A stretch of 17,325 nt of DNA from Acidimicrobiaceae bacterium (GTDB lineage: Bacteria; Actinomycetota; Acidimicrobiia; Acidimicrobiales; RAAP-2): positions 1 to 17,325 of the forward strand of contig PLXU01000203.1 of assembly GCA_003151555.1 (NCBI GenBank). Reading direction: 5' to 3'. Of the stretch, positions 1 through 7,581 are shown piece after piece (position 1 is the stretch's first letter; each line of letters opens with the position of its first letter). The notes under the pieces are model-generated. The model saw only the letters and a program-made list of their open reading frames with translations, made no database searches and had not been told where the DNA came from. The position numbers were made by a program, and so were the translations under genes.

Positions 1-1163
1 AGTTCGAAGAGCGGCTGCTCGGCTTCGACCTCGTCGCCCTCGCGCACCAGGCAGAGCACGCCGGCGGCGGCGCTCACCGGATCTTCCTTCTTGGCCCGTC
101 CCGCGCCGAGGCGCCAGGCGGCCACGCCGACGCATAATGCGTCGAGCGACGTCACGATGCCCGCGCGTGGGGCGAGCACCGTCTCGCGGAACTTGGCGAC
201 GGGGAGCGTCGCGTCGCTGTTGCCCCCCTGGGCCTCGATCATGTGGCAGTACACGTCGTAGGCCGAACCGTCGTTCAGGTTTTTCTCGGGGTCGACGTCG
301 AGGCCGACCAGTTCGACCATGAGGCGCGCCAGCGCCAGTGTCAATTCGCGCACGTCGTTTGGTCCGCCGCCGCGCAGCACGTCGACGGATTCGCTGACCT
401 CCAGAGCGTTGCCGACGGCCCGTCCGAGCGGCGCGTTCATGTTGGTCAACTGGGCCACGGTCGCGACGCCGTGCGACGTGCCGAGTGCGACCATGGTCGT
501 CGCCAATTCACGGGCCCGTTCGAGGTCCTTGATGAAGGCGCCTCGGCCGACCTTGACGTCCAGCACCAGCGCGCCCGTGCCTTCGGCGATCTTCTTGCTC
601 ATGATCGACGACGAGATGAGCGGTATTGACTCGACCGTCGCGGTCACGTCGCGCAACGCGTAGAGACGGCGGTCCACCGGGGCCAGCGTCTCACCGGTGG
701 CGCAGATCACAGCGCCGACCTTTTCCAGCTGATTGCGGATCTCGTCGTTGCTGAGGTTCGCGCGCCACCCGGGTATCGATTCCAGTTTGTCGAGCGTGCC
801 ACCGGTGTGGCCGAGTCCGCGGCCCGAGAGCTGGGGCACGGCCGCGCCGCAGGCGGCGACCAGGGGGGCCAGGATGAGCGAGATCTTGTCGCCCACGCCG
901 CCAGTCGAATGCTTGTCGACGGTGGGCCGAGAAAGTCCGGTGAGATCGAGTCGTTCGCCCGAGGCAATCATCCGGTCGGTCCAGGTGCGCAGTTCGCCCG
1001 GCGCCATGCCGTTAAAGAAGATGGCCATCAGCAGCGAGGACATCTGCTCGTCGGCCACCTCGCCGCGCATGTAGGCATCGAACAGCCAGGTGATCGCGTC
1101 GTCGCTTAACGTGCCGCCGTCTCGCTTGGTGGTGATGACGTCAATCGCGGAATACGTGGTCAC
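1..1163 (-). CDS. deoA: Thymidine phosphorylase (3' end cut by window edge)
   Basis: This enzyme phosphorolyses thymidine or deoxyuridine to the free base and 2-deoxyribose-1-phosphate in the cytoplasm (pyrimidine salvage). The reverse strand reads open from a GTG at 1163 to base 1, giving 387 residues of a family usually about 430 long, so roughly the last 40-50 residues lie outside the window. Family hallmarks are clear: KHSTGGVGDK at residues 84-93 (phosphate-binding loop), the thymidine/pyrimidine phosphorylase signature SGRGLGHTGGTLDKLESIPG from residue 113, and SSSIMSKKIAEG further on. The GTG start overlaps the cdd stop codon in a GTGA, so it is probably translationally coupled and shares the cdd promoter. 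Cytidine deaminase upstream supplies uridine/deoxyuridine, which fits. Pyrimidine-nucleoside phosphorylase with wider substrate range (Pdp) is the main alternative, since the two families are close. Confidence 0.93.
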   Translation of the reverse strand, partial: MTTYSAIDVITTKRDGGTLSDDAITWLFDAYMRGEVADEQMSSLLMAIFFNGMAPGELRTWTDRMIASGERLDLTGLSRPTVDKHSTGGVGDKISLILAPLVAACGAAVPQLSGRGLGHTGGTLDKLESIPGWRANLSNDEIRNQLEKVGAVICATGETLAPVDRRLYALRDVTATVESIPLISSSIMSKKIAEGTGALVLDVKVGRGAFIKDLERARELATTMVALGTSHGVATVAQLTNMNAPLGRAVGNALEVSESVDVLRGGGPNDVRELTLALARLMVELVGLDVDPEKNLNDGSAYDVYCHMIEAQGGNSDATLPVAKFRETVLAPRAGIVTSLDALCVGVAAWRLGAGRAKKEDPVSAAAGVLCLVREGDEVEAEQPLFE

Positions 1164-1579
1164 GAGTTCTTGCGAGTACCCAGCTCGTCGGGGCCGAAGG
1201 CCCCGGGCAACAACTCGCCGAGGCGCCGCGCCGGCGTCCGCTCGCCGGCGTCCACCAGCAGTTCGTTGCCACCGTGCTCGAAGAGCAGCTGTCGACAGCG
1301 CCCGCAGGGGGCGATTGGTTGACCGTCGCCCGCCACAATGCTGACTGCGAGCAGGCGGCCCCCGCCCTGGCGCACGAGGTCGCTCACCAACGAACACTCC
1401 GCGCACAGGGTCAGTCCGTAACTGGCGTTCTCCACGTTGGCCCCTTCGACGCTGCGTCCGTCGCTGGTGAGACCGGCCGCTCCGACGGTGACGTTGGAGT
1501 ACGGGGCGTAGGACTTTGACGTTGCCTGACGGGCCTGGGCGCGCAGTGATTCCCAAGGAATCTCACTCAAAGTGCTCAT
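1160..1579 (-). CDS. cdd: Cytidine deaminase
   Basis: It hydrolyses cytidine and deoxycytidine to uridine and deoxyuridine plus ammonia in the cytoplasm. The 139-residue length matches the small homotetrameric class. The zinc site is intact: C59-A-E61 with E61 as the proton shuttle, and P91-C92-G-R-C95 supplying the other two cysteines. The NVENASYG segment at residues 48-55 forms the nucleoside-binding part. The ATG at 1579 is preferred because a TACAGT -10-like box ends six bases upstream of it, as in leaderless actinobacterial genes, and no Shine-Dalgarno sequence is visible. The stop overlaps the deoA start (GTGA). It is divergent from psuG with 26 bases between start codons, and a palindrome in that gap probably regulates both. 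The assignment is secure. Confidence 0.95.
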   Translation of the reverse strand: MSTLSEIPWESLRAQARQATSKSYAPYSNVTVGAAGLTSDGRSVEGANVENASYGLTLCAECSLVSDLVRQGGGRLLAVSIVAGDGQPIAPCGRCRQLLFEHGGNELLVDAGERTPARRLGELLPGAFGPDELGTRKNS

Positions 1580-1585
1580 CGGCTA

Positions 1586-1591
1586 ACTGTA
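1586..1591 (-). promoter_or_regulatory. -10-like box of cdd-deoA, probably leaderless
   Basis: On the reverse strand this reads TACAGT (TANNNT), followed by six bases and then the cdd ATG. That spacing would put transcription initiation at or beside the start codon, as in leaderless mRNAs. No convincing -35 element is visible. Confidence 0.45.
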
Positions 1592-1595
1592 CACT
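1590..1595 (+). promoter_or_regulatory. -10-like box of psuG-psuK
   Basis: TACACT lies ten bases upstream of the psuG GTG and overlaps the reverse-strand cdd -10 box by two bases. The predicted 5' leader would be only a few bases and there is no Shine-Dalgarno sequence. The -35 region is not recognisable, so an activator or a -10-only promoter is possible. Confidence 0.4.
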
Positions 1596-1605
1596 TGGCC
1601 ATTGC

Positions 1606-2535
1606 GTGAGTAACTCTGTCAACCCTTCGATAGTGATCAGCGACGAAGTGCGTACTGCGCTCGATGAAGGCCGCGCAGTGGTGGCGTTGGAAACGACCAT
1701 CGTGGTGCACGGACTACCTGCACCGATCAATCTGGAGGTCGCGGGGCTGTGCGAGGCGGCCGTGCGCGCGAGCGGCGCCGTGCCGGCGACCGTGGGTGTG
1801 CTCGACGGACGGGTCATCGTGGGACTGAGCGATGCTGAACTCGAGTTGCTCGCGACACCGTCGCTCGACGCGGCGAAACTGTCGGCCCGTGACGTAGGCC
1901 TGGCCGTCGGCCTCGGTCGCGACGGCGCCACGACGGTCGCCGGGACGGTCGCCGTGGCGAACCGCGTGGGCATCTCGGTGATGGCGACCGGGGGGCTGGG
2001 CGGCGTGCATCGGGACGCGCAGCAGAGTTTCGACGAGTCGGCCGACCTCACCGCGTTGTCGCGAACGCCGGTGTTGGTCGTTGCCTCCGGCGTCAAGTCA
2101 ATCCTCGACATCGGCGCCACCCTGGAGAGGCTCGACACGTTGGGCGTGGCCGTCGTGGGCTATCAGACAACGCAGTTCCCCGGCTTCTATCGCACCGACA
2201 GTGGCTTTTCGATTGACTGGTCGGTCGCGAACGCCGCCGAGGCGGCCGCGGTGTTCCTCGCTCACCTCGAATTCTCCGCGACCGGCCTGCTGCTCGCCAA
2301 TCCGCTGGCGGAAGATCAGCAACTCGACGCGCAGCTGCACGAGCGGGCGTTGGCCAGTGCCTTCGAGGTGGCCAGAACACAGGGCGTCACCGGCAAGGAC
2401 GTCACGCCCGTGTTGCTGGCCGAGTTCGCGCGCTTCAGCGGTGGACTCAGCGTGAGCGTCAATCGTGATCTCGTGATCGCCAACGCCCGACTCGCCGGCG
2501 AGGTGGCGGGTGCGCTGAGTACCGCTCTCTCGTGA
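1606..2535 (+). CDS. psuG: Pseudouridine-5'-phosphate glycosidase
   Basis: PsuG cleaves the C-C glycosidic bond of pseudouridine 5'-phosphate to uracil and ribose 5-phosphate, the second step of pseudouridine catabolism. The chosen GTG gives 309 residues (E. coli PsuG is 312). An ATG at 1516 in the same frame would overlap cdd and the shared promoter and adds an unrelated leader. Family residues are present: E29 in ALETTIVVHGLP, K91 in AKLSARDVG, the ATGGLGGVHRDAQ loop at about 127-139, K164 in VASGVKSILDIG (equivalent to the E. coli lysine that forms the ring-opened ribose adduct), and N293 in the C-terminal NARLAGEVA. The stop overlaps the psuK GTG (GTGA), so the two are coupled. Uracil released here complements the uridine-yielding cdd operon divergent from it. 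Identity is secure. Confidence 0.96.
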   Translation: MSNSVNPSIVISDEVRTALDEGRAVVALETTIVVHGLPAPINLEVAGLCEAAVRASGAVPATVGVLDGRVIVGLSDAELELLATPSLDAAKLSARDVGLAVGLGRDGATTVAGTVAVANRVGISVMATGGLGGVHRDAQQSFDESADLTALSRTPVLVVASGVKSILDIGATLERLDTLGVAVVGYQTTQFPGFYRTDSGFSIDWSVANAAEAAAVFLAHLEFSATGLLLANPLAEDQQLDAQLHERALASAFEVARTQGVTGKDVTPVLLAEFARFSGGLSVSVNRDLVIANARLAGEVAGALSTALS

Positions 2536-3407
2536 AGCGGATCGTCGTAATCGGCGACGCCATGCTCGACGTGGTGGTGAAACCCATCGCGCCCAAGGCG
2601 CCCACCAGTGATACGCCCTCCACGGTGCGTCTCAGTCGCGGCGGCGCGGGCGCCAATGTCGCCGTCGCGCTGGCCGCTTTCGGACACGAGGTCATCTACG
2701 TGGGAGTGGTCGGCAACGACATGGCCGGTCAGCTGTTCGTCGACGAGTTGGTGCGCGCCGGCGTGAGCGCGCAGGTGCAGGTCGCCGAGGGTCCGACCGG
2801 CGTCGTCGTGGCGCTGATCGCGAGCGACGGCCAGCGCGCCATGATGACCGACCGCGGGATGAACGCAGAGCTCGAGTGGGACCACGTGCGTTCGGTGCTC
2901 GAGTTACCCTTCGATCACGTACATCTCTCGGGCTACACCCTGCTCGACGAGGCGACTCGGTTAACGGGCACCGCCGTTCTCGAACTGGCTCGATCCAAGG
3001 GCGCCGGGACGTCGGTGGACGTCTGCTCGGTCGGCCCGCTCGCGTCGGTCACGGTGCCGGTCTTCATGTCGGCCGCGGCCAGCGCGTCGATGTTGTTCGC
3101 CAACGCCGAGGAGGCTCGGACGTTGACCGGATTGAACGACGTGCGCGAGGCGGCCGCGCAGTTGGGCCAGTCCTTCGCCGAGGTGCTCGTTACCATCGGC
3201 GCCAAGGGCGCCGTCGCCGTGGTCGACGGCGAACTGACCAGCGAAGGCTCACGCAGTGTGGTCGTGCTCGATACCACCGGCGCCGGCGACGCCGCGAGCG
3301 GGGCCTACCTGGCGCGGCGCGTCAACGGAGACTCGGTTCGCGATGCGCTGGAGGCGGCCATGAAGTCCGCCGCGGTCGTGGTAGCGGGGCTCGGTTCGCG
3401 CGGCTAG
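2532..3407 (+). CDS. psuK: PfkB-family sugar kinase, probable pseudouridine kinase
   Basis: This is probably the kinase that makes pseudouridine 5'-phosphate for PsuG. The 291-residue protein has the PfkB/ribokinase layout: G37-G-A-G-A-N-V43 sugar-binding signature, the NAEE segment at 191-194, and DTTGAGD at 247-253 with D253 as the catalytic base. The residue after GAGDA is alanine rather than the common phenylalanine, a mild deviation. The GTG start overlaps the psuG stop in GTGA, which requires coupled translation and is the main reason for choosing pseudouridine over ribose, fructose or another nucleoside. From sequence alone the substrate cannot be fixed. Its TAG stop interlocks with the stop of the convergent permease gene in a CTAG. 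Gene order psuG-psuK is the reverse of E. coli. Confidence 0.85.
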   Translation: MKRIVVIGDAMLDVVVKPIAPKAPTSDTPSTVRLSRGGAGANVAVALAAFGHEVIYVGVVGNDMAGQLFVDELVRAGVSAQVQVAEGPTGVVVALIASDGQRAMMTDRGMNAELEWDHVRSVLELPFDHVHLSGYTLLDEATRLTGTAVLELARSKGAGTSVDVCSVGPLASVTVPVFMSAAASASMLFANAEEARTLTGLNDVREAAAQLGQSFAEVLVTIGAKGAVAVVDGELTSEGSRSVVVLDTTGAGDAASGAYLARRVNGDSVRDALEAAMKSAAVVVAGLGSRG

Positions 3408-4705
3408 TCGCGCTTGTACGGCTGGCCGTCGGCGGCCGGTGGGCGCACCCGGCCGACCAGTCCGGCAACCACGGCGATCGTGATGAGATAGGGGAACATC
3501 CCCAAGATCTCCGTGGAGATCGGAATATTGTACGTCTGCAGGTTGAGCGCTAGGTACGCCGAAATGCCGAACAGCACCCCCGCCGACACGGCGCCCGAGG
3601 GACGCCAGCGTCCAAAGATGAGTGCGGCCAGCGCGACGTAGCCGAGCCCCGACGTGTAGCCCACCTGGAACGCGCCCTGGGAGGCCATGAAGGCAACGCC
3701 GCCAACGCCGGCGATGGCGACGCCCAACACCACGTTGATGTAGCGGGTGCGAATCACGTTGATACCGACGGACTCGGCCGCCTTGGGGTGTTCGCCCACG
3801 GCGCGCACGCGAAGTCCCCAGCGGGTCTTGAAGAGACCGAAACTGATCAGACTGACCAGCACGATCATGAAGTAGAAGAAGCCGCTCTGGTTGAAGAAGA
3901 CCGGACCAATGATCGGGATCTTGTAGAGCAGCGGGATGGCGATGTTGGACGCCAGGTTGCCGGTATTGAGGTTGGGGTAGGGCGAGAGGACCTGCAGGTT
4001 GAGGTACGAGGAGAGGCTCGACATCATGGTGACGAGCACCACGCCCACGATGATCTGGTCGGACAGGTAGCGCAGCGAGAGAAAGGCCAGTACGAGCCCG
4101 AGCAGGGCACCGGCCACCGCTCCGGCCAACGTGGCGAGCAGGAAATTATTGGTCGTCGAGGCAATGACCGAGCCGAAGAACGCGCCGCCGATGAATTGAC
4201 CTTCGATGGCGATATTGACCACCCCGGCCCGTTCGCACATGATGCCCGAGAGCGCGCCGTAGATCAAGACCATCGCGAGGGCCGAACTGCCGATCAGGAT
4301 CGACGTCAGGTTGACGTGCAGACCCTGCGACGGGCCGGGATCGCGACCGGCCCACAGGAGCAACGCGAAGAGGAAGAGAATGGCCGCGACGCCGAAGCGG
4401 ACCATGGCTCCCTTGGCCGGTCGGCGAACGATCATGTGCACGCCGATCGCGATGGCGATAAGACCCGCCGCCATGTTCCAGTAGCGCGTCAGTACCGTGA
4501 GCGCGCCGATGCTCCAGGGCGCGTTGGTACTGGTGTTGACCGGTGTGAAGGTCAACACCGAGTGGGCGTTACCCGACGATCCCAGTCCGAAGGCCAGCAG
4601 AACAAAGAGTCCGAGCCCGGCCGTGATGTAGCCAATGACCCGGGTGCGACCAACCGGTATGACCTTGGGTGCCGCGCTCGGTGTGGGCGTCGCGAGGTCG
4701 GTCAC
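3404..4705 (-). CDS. nupQ: Nucleoside ABC importer permease 2 (BPD_transp_2 family)
   Basis: This is an integral membrane permease of the BmpA/Nup-type nucleoside importer. The 433-residue protein has a core from about residue 131 with the family segment GIMCERAGVVNIAIEGQ (154-170) and the cytoplasmic ATPase-contact loop RAVGEHPKAAESVGIN (301-316), then further hydrophobic helices to the end. Bacillus NupQ-like permeases are about 320 long; the extra roughly 110 N-terminal residues here carry about three additional predicted helices (around 22-42, 76-94, 103-120). The GTG start overlaps the stop of the first permease (GTGA). Neighbouring pyrimidine and pseudouridine salvage genes support nucleosides as substrate. 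The nupQ symbol is by family resemblance; substrate is inferred. Confidence 0.88.
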   Translation of the reverse strand: MTDLATPTPSAAPKVIPVGRTRVIGYITAGLGLFVLLAFGLGSSGNAHSVLTFTPVNTSTNAPWSIGALTVLTRYWNMAAGLIAIAIGVHMIVRRPAKGAMVRFGVAAILFLFALLLWAGRDPGPSQGLHVNLTSILIGSSALAMVLIYGALSGIMCERAGVVNIAIEGQFIGGAFFGSVIASTTNNFLLATLAGAVAGALLGLVLAFLSLRYLSDQIIVGVVLVTMMSSLSSYLNLQVLSPYPNLNTGNLASNIAIPLLYKIPIIGPVFFNQSGFFYFMIVLVSLISFGLFKTRWGLRVRAVGEHPKAAESVGINVIRTRYINVVLGVAIAGVGGVAFMASQGAFQVGYTSGLGYVALAALIFGRWRPSGAVSAGVLFGISAYLALNLQTYNIPISTEILGMFPYLITIAVVAGLVGRVRPPAADGQPYKRD

Positions 4706-5991
4706 GAGCCCCAGCCCTTCGTCGCCAGCTGGATGCCTTGCGCGGAGGACGAGCGAAGCCGGAAAATCTCTTTCACCAAGACGGGCGTCGCCACGAAGAG
4801 CACCACGACCGACTGGATGATCGTGGCCAGGTCCAAGGGTATGCCGGTGGCTGCTTGCATGTTTCGACCACCCACACCAAGCGCCGCGAAGAGCAACGAT
4901 CCCCAGACAATGCCCATCGGACGATTGCGCCCGAGCAGCGCGACGGTAATCGCGGTGAAGCCAATGCCCGCGCTGCCAATCAGAAAGTTTCCGTCGACGT
5001 AGTGGGTCGTGCTCGACACCTGCACGACCCCGGCGAGGCCCGCCAGTCCACCCGAGATGAGGAATACGACGACTATCACCCGTCGCGCGTTGATACCTGA
5101 CGCGCGCGCCGCGTTGGGGTTATTGCCGGTGATTCGAAAGTCGAAGCCGAGCGATGAGCGTTCGAGGAACCACCAGGCGAAGTACACCACGGCCGCGGCG
5201 ATGAAGATCCCGTAACTCACGCGCAGCCCCGAGGCCGCCCCAAAAAGTGGAGCGAGCTGCGCGGAGGAGTGCATGGTGCGTGAGATGTCGTTGGACTGTC
5301 CGGGCAACTGGAAGGGCGTCGAGAGCAGCACGAAGACCAGGAAGAACGCGATGACGTAGTTGAGCATCAGGGTGACGATCACTTCGTGGGCCCCCGTGTA
5401 GGCCTTGAGGAATCCGGGAATGGAACCCGCGACCATGCCACCCACGATTCCCGCGGCCAGGGTGAGGGGAATGTGCACGATGGCGGGCATGTTGATCATG
5501 GAGCCAATCGACGCACCGGCGATGCCGCCCATGATCGCCTGACCGTTGGCGCCGATGTTGAAGATCCCCGTCTGAAACGCGATGCCCACGGCAATGCTCG
5601 CGATGATCAGCGGGGTCGCGTAGGTGAGCGTCTCGGAAAGCGGCGTCAGCGTATTGTCCCATTGCTTGCCCGTGGCAATCGAGTGCCAAAACTGCGAGGG
5701 ATCGAACACGGAGCCGGTGAACATCGCCCGGTAGGCCGCACCCACGTTGTCGAACGTGACCTTGAGCGCGTGTCCGGGCGCTCCCCAGGAACTGAAGATG
5801 CCCCGCCACGCGTCGAGCACCGTGTTGGTGGAAAAGATGATGACCAGCGCGCCGATGAGGAAACCGAGCACGAGCGCCAGCAGCGCCAGCACCACGGGGC
5901 TCTTGGAACTAAAGCGCGTCCACAGTGACCGTCGCTCCACCGGCGAACCGGGATCGGCCTGGGCCAGCACGTCGGCCATATTCTCAGTCAT
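4702..5991 (-). CDS. nupP: Nucleoside ABC importer permease 1 (BPD_transp_2 family)
   Basis: This is the first membrane subunit of the importer, forming a heterodimeric channel with the next gene's product. The 429 residues include one N-terminal helix (about 32-53), an extracytoplasmic stretch of about 65 residues, and then the permease core with GIFNIGANGQ (142-151), TGAHEVIVTLMLNY (199-212) and the ATPase-contact loop RITGNNPNAARASGIN (286-301). These motifs match the YufP/NupP type. Its ATG lies eight bases inside the end of the ATPase gene and its stop forms a GTGA with the second permease, so the three genes form one tightly coupled transcript. It resembles ribose-type permeases as well, but the partner with a BMP-type binding protein points to nucleosides. 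Confidence 0.88.
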   Translation of the reverse strand: MTENMADVLAQADPGSPVERRSLWTRFSSKSPVVLALLALVLGFLIGALVIIFSTNTVLDAWRGIFSSWGAPGHALKVTFDNVGAAYRAMFTGSVFDPSQFWHSIATGKQWDNTLTPLSETLTYATPLIIASIAVGIAFQTGIFNIGANGQAIMGGIAGASIGSMINMPAIVHIPLTLAAGIVGGMVAGSIPGFLKAYTGAHEVIVTLMLNYVIAFFLVFVLLSTPFQLPGQSNDISRTMHSSAQLAPLFGAASGLRVSYGIFIAAAVVYFAWWFLERSSLGFDFRITGNNPNAARASGINARRVIVVVFLISGGLAGLAGVVQVSSTTHYVDGNFLIGSAGIGFTAITVALLGRNRPMGIVWGSLLFAALGVGGRNMQAATGIPLDLATIIQSVVVLFVATPVLVKEIFRLRSSSAQGIQLATKGWGS

Positions 5992-7498
5992 GAGCCGATT
6001 GAGAACTCGCTCCGGCCATCATTAGTCCGATGGTCTCTCGGCTCGTGGTGGCGTCGACGACCCCGGTTATTCGACCTTCGTGCATGACGGCGATCCGGTC
6101 ACCGAGCGCGAAAACCTCGTCGAGTTCGGACGACACGATCAGCACGCCCAAGCCCTCGTTTCGTTGATTGACTATTTGGCGGTGCACGTACTCAATTGAA
6201 CCGACGTCAAGTCCTCGCGTTGGTTGCGACGCCACGAGAAACGCCAGCGGGCGCGATAGCTCTCGCGCGACGATTACCTTTTGTTGATTGCCGCCGGAGA
6301 GGGAACTGACGAGCTCGCGAGTCGACGTGGTGCGAATATCGAAGTCCTTCACCTGTTGGCGCGCGTTCTGCTCGACGGCGTCGAGGTTTCTTGTACCGCG
6401 GCGAGCGAATGGCGCTCGCCGCGGTGTGTTGAGTACCAGGTTGTCCGCGACTGACATCGACAGGACCAGCCCGTTACGTTGCCGGTCCTCGGGTATGTGA
6501 CCCAATCCTTCGTCGAGCATCTCACGGGGCTTGTTATTCGTGACGTCGCGACCGCGCACGGTGATCGTCCCGGATTCGATGCGGCGCATGCCGGCGAGCG
6601 CCTCGACCAGTTCGGTCTGACCGTTACCCTGCACGCCGGCGAGGGCCATGATTTCGCCGGCGCGCACGTTGAGCGTGACGCCGTTCACCACGGCCAGGCC
6701 GCGGTCGTCGCGCACCACGAGATCTCTGATTTCGAGCACCTCGTCACCCGGGGCGGCGGCCTCCTTGGTGACGGTGAGTTTCACGTCGCGGCCCACCATC
6801 ATGGTCGCGAGTTCCGCTTCTGACGTGGTGGGTGGCACCGAACCGACCACTCGGCCCTGGCGGATGACGGTGATGACGTCGCCGACCGCGCGGACTTCCT
6901 TCAGTTTGTGCGTAATGAAAAGGATTGACTTGCCCGCCTTGGCGAGTGAACGCATGATCGCCATCAGCGCCTCGATCTCTTGGGGCGTCAAGACCGCCGT
7001 AGGCTCGTCGAGGATCAGCAGTTCGGCGTCCTGGCTTAGCGCCTTTAGGATCTCGACGCGCTGTTGCAATCCCACGGGCAGCTCTTCGATCACGGCGTCG
7101 GGATTGACCTCCAAGCCGTACTCCTTGGAGACCCGGCGAATTTCGTCCGCCGCCTTTTTTCGGTCCAGTCGGTCGAAGGACTTGGTCGGCTCGAAGCCGA
7201 GTACGACGTTTTCGGCGACGGAAAAGACCGGCACCAACATGAAGTGCTGGTGGACCATGCCGATGCCGCGTCGCACGGCTTCACCGGAATTAGCGAACTT
7301 GATGGTCTCACCATCGATGACGATCTCGCCCTCTTCGGGCTGGAGTTGGCCGAAGATTACGTTCATCAACGTGGACTTGCCGGCCCCGTTTTCTCCGAGC
7401 AGGCAGTGAATCTCGCCGGGCTCGACGACGAGGTCTATTCGGTCGTTTGCCGTGAACGAACCGAACCTCTTCGTGATCCCTCGAAGCTCAATTCGCAT
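5984..7498 (-). CDS. nupO: Nucleoside ABC importer ATPase (two nucleotide-binding domains)
   Basis: This is the cytoplasmic ATPase that powers the importer. The 504 residues contain two ABC domains in one chain, as in NupO/RbsA proteins. Domain 1 has Walker A GENGAGKST (35-43), a Q-loop around MVHQHFMLVP (81-90), an atypical signature LPVGLQQR (140-147), Walker B LLILDEPTA (160-168) and the switch H197. Domain 2 has a Walker A lacking the lysine (GVQGNGQT, 288-295), a canonical LSGGNQQK signature (400-407) and a Walker B with serine-glutamine (ASQPTRGLD). This split of one catalytic and one degenerate site is normal for the family. The start has no good Shine-Dalgarno sequence and lies 83 bases after the binding-protein gene, with a strong hairpin between. 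Confidence 0.92.
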   Translation of the reverse strand: MRIELRGITKRFGSFTANDRIDLVVEPGEIHCLLGENGAGKSTLMNVIFGQLQPEEGEIVIDGETIKFANSGEAVRRGIGMVHQHFMLVPVFSVAENVVLGFEPTKSFDRLDRKKAADEIRRVSKEYGLEVNPDAVIEELPVGLQQRVEILKALSQDAELLILDEPTAVLTPQEIEALMAIMRSLAKAGKSILFITHKLKEVRAVGDVITVIRQGRVVGSVPPTTSEAELATMMVGRDVKLTVTKEAAAPGDEVLEIRDLVVRDDRGLAVVNGVTLNVRAGEIMALAGVQGNGQTELVEALAGMRRIESGTITVRGRDVTNNKPREMLDEGLGHIPEDRQRNGLVLSMSVADNLVLNTPRRAPFARRGTRNLDAVEQNARQQVKDFDIRTTSTRELVSSLSGGNQQKVIVARELSRPLAFLVASQPTRGLDVGSIEYVHRQIVNQRNEGLGVLIVSSELDEVFALGDRIAVMHEGRITGVVDATTSRETIGLMMAGASSQSAHD

Positions 7499-7518
7499 AA
7501 GGATTCATCGTAGCCATA

Positions 7519-7553
7519 AAGAGAACCCGGGTCATTGTGACCCGGGTTCTCTT
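7519..7553 (-). terminator. Perfect 16-bp hairpin between binding-protein and ATPase genes
   Basis: The arms AAGAGAACCCGGGTCA (7519-7534) and TGACCCGGGTTCTCTT (7538-7553) are exact reverse complements around a TTG loop. In the direction of the transporter operon it follows the binding-protein stop by 28 bases and the stem ends in a pyrimidine-rich TTCTCTTTA rather than a clean T tract. It could be an intrinsic terminator that is partly read through, or a stem that protects the upstream mRNA. Either would give more binding protein than permease. The hairpin is certain; the effect is inferred. Confidence 0.75.
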
Positions 7554-7581
7554 GTACAGCCCGATGTGGTGCAGCGCGAAA

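Larger units (their letters stand above)
1581..1600. promoter_or_regulatory. 20-bp imperfect palindrome, candidate operator shared by cdd-deoA and psuG-psuK
   Basis: The sequence GGCTAACTGTACACTTGGCC is an inverted repeat centred on TGT/ACA, with 8 of 10 positions paired. It fills most of the 26-base gap between the cdd ATG (ends 1579) and the psuG GTG (starts 1606). It covers the -10-like boxes of both directions, so a bound dimeric repressor would block both operons. The regulator itself is not in this window. The symmetry is seen directly; the operator role is inferred. Confidence 0.55.

Noticed and set aside
243..629. Open frame on the plus strand opposite deoA
   Set aside because: It lies antisense to a thymidine phosphorylase with intact motifs; the product is low-complexity and has no family features. 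Long antisense frames are common in GC-rich DNA.
1516..1605. Upstream in-frame start for psuG
   Set aside because: It would run through the cdd coding region and the shared promoter and adds 30 residues not found in PsuG proteins.
3788..5002. Long plus-strand frame (404 codons) opposite the two permease genes
   Set aside because: The translation is highly charged (rich in E, D, R, H), typical of the complement of membrane-protein genes, and it spans the junction of two well-supported permeases.
5120..5809. Second reverse-strand frame inside permease 1
   Set aside because: It is a shifted frame of the real gene, rich in R, H and G and without domains.
6800..6880. Degenerate second nucleotide site of the importer ATPase as a sign of a damaged gene
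   Set aside because: Loss of the Walker A lysine in the second domain and the altered signature in the first are normal for this two-domain family.
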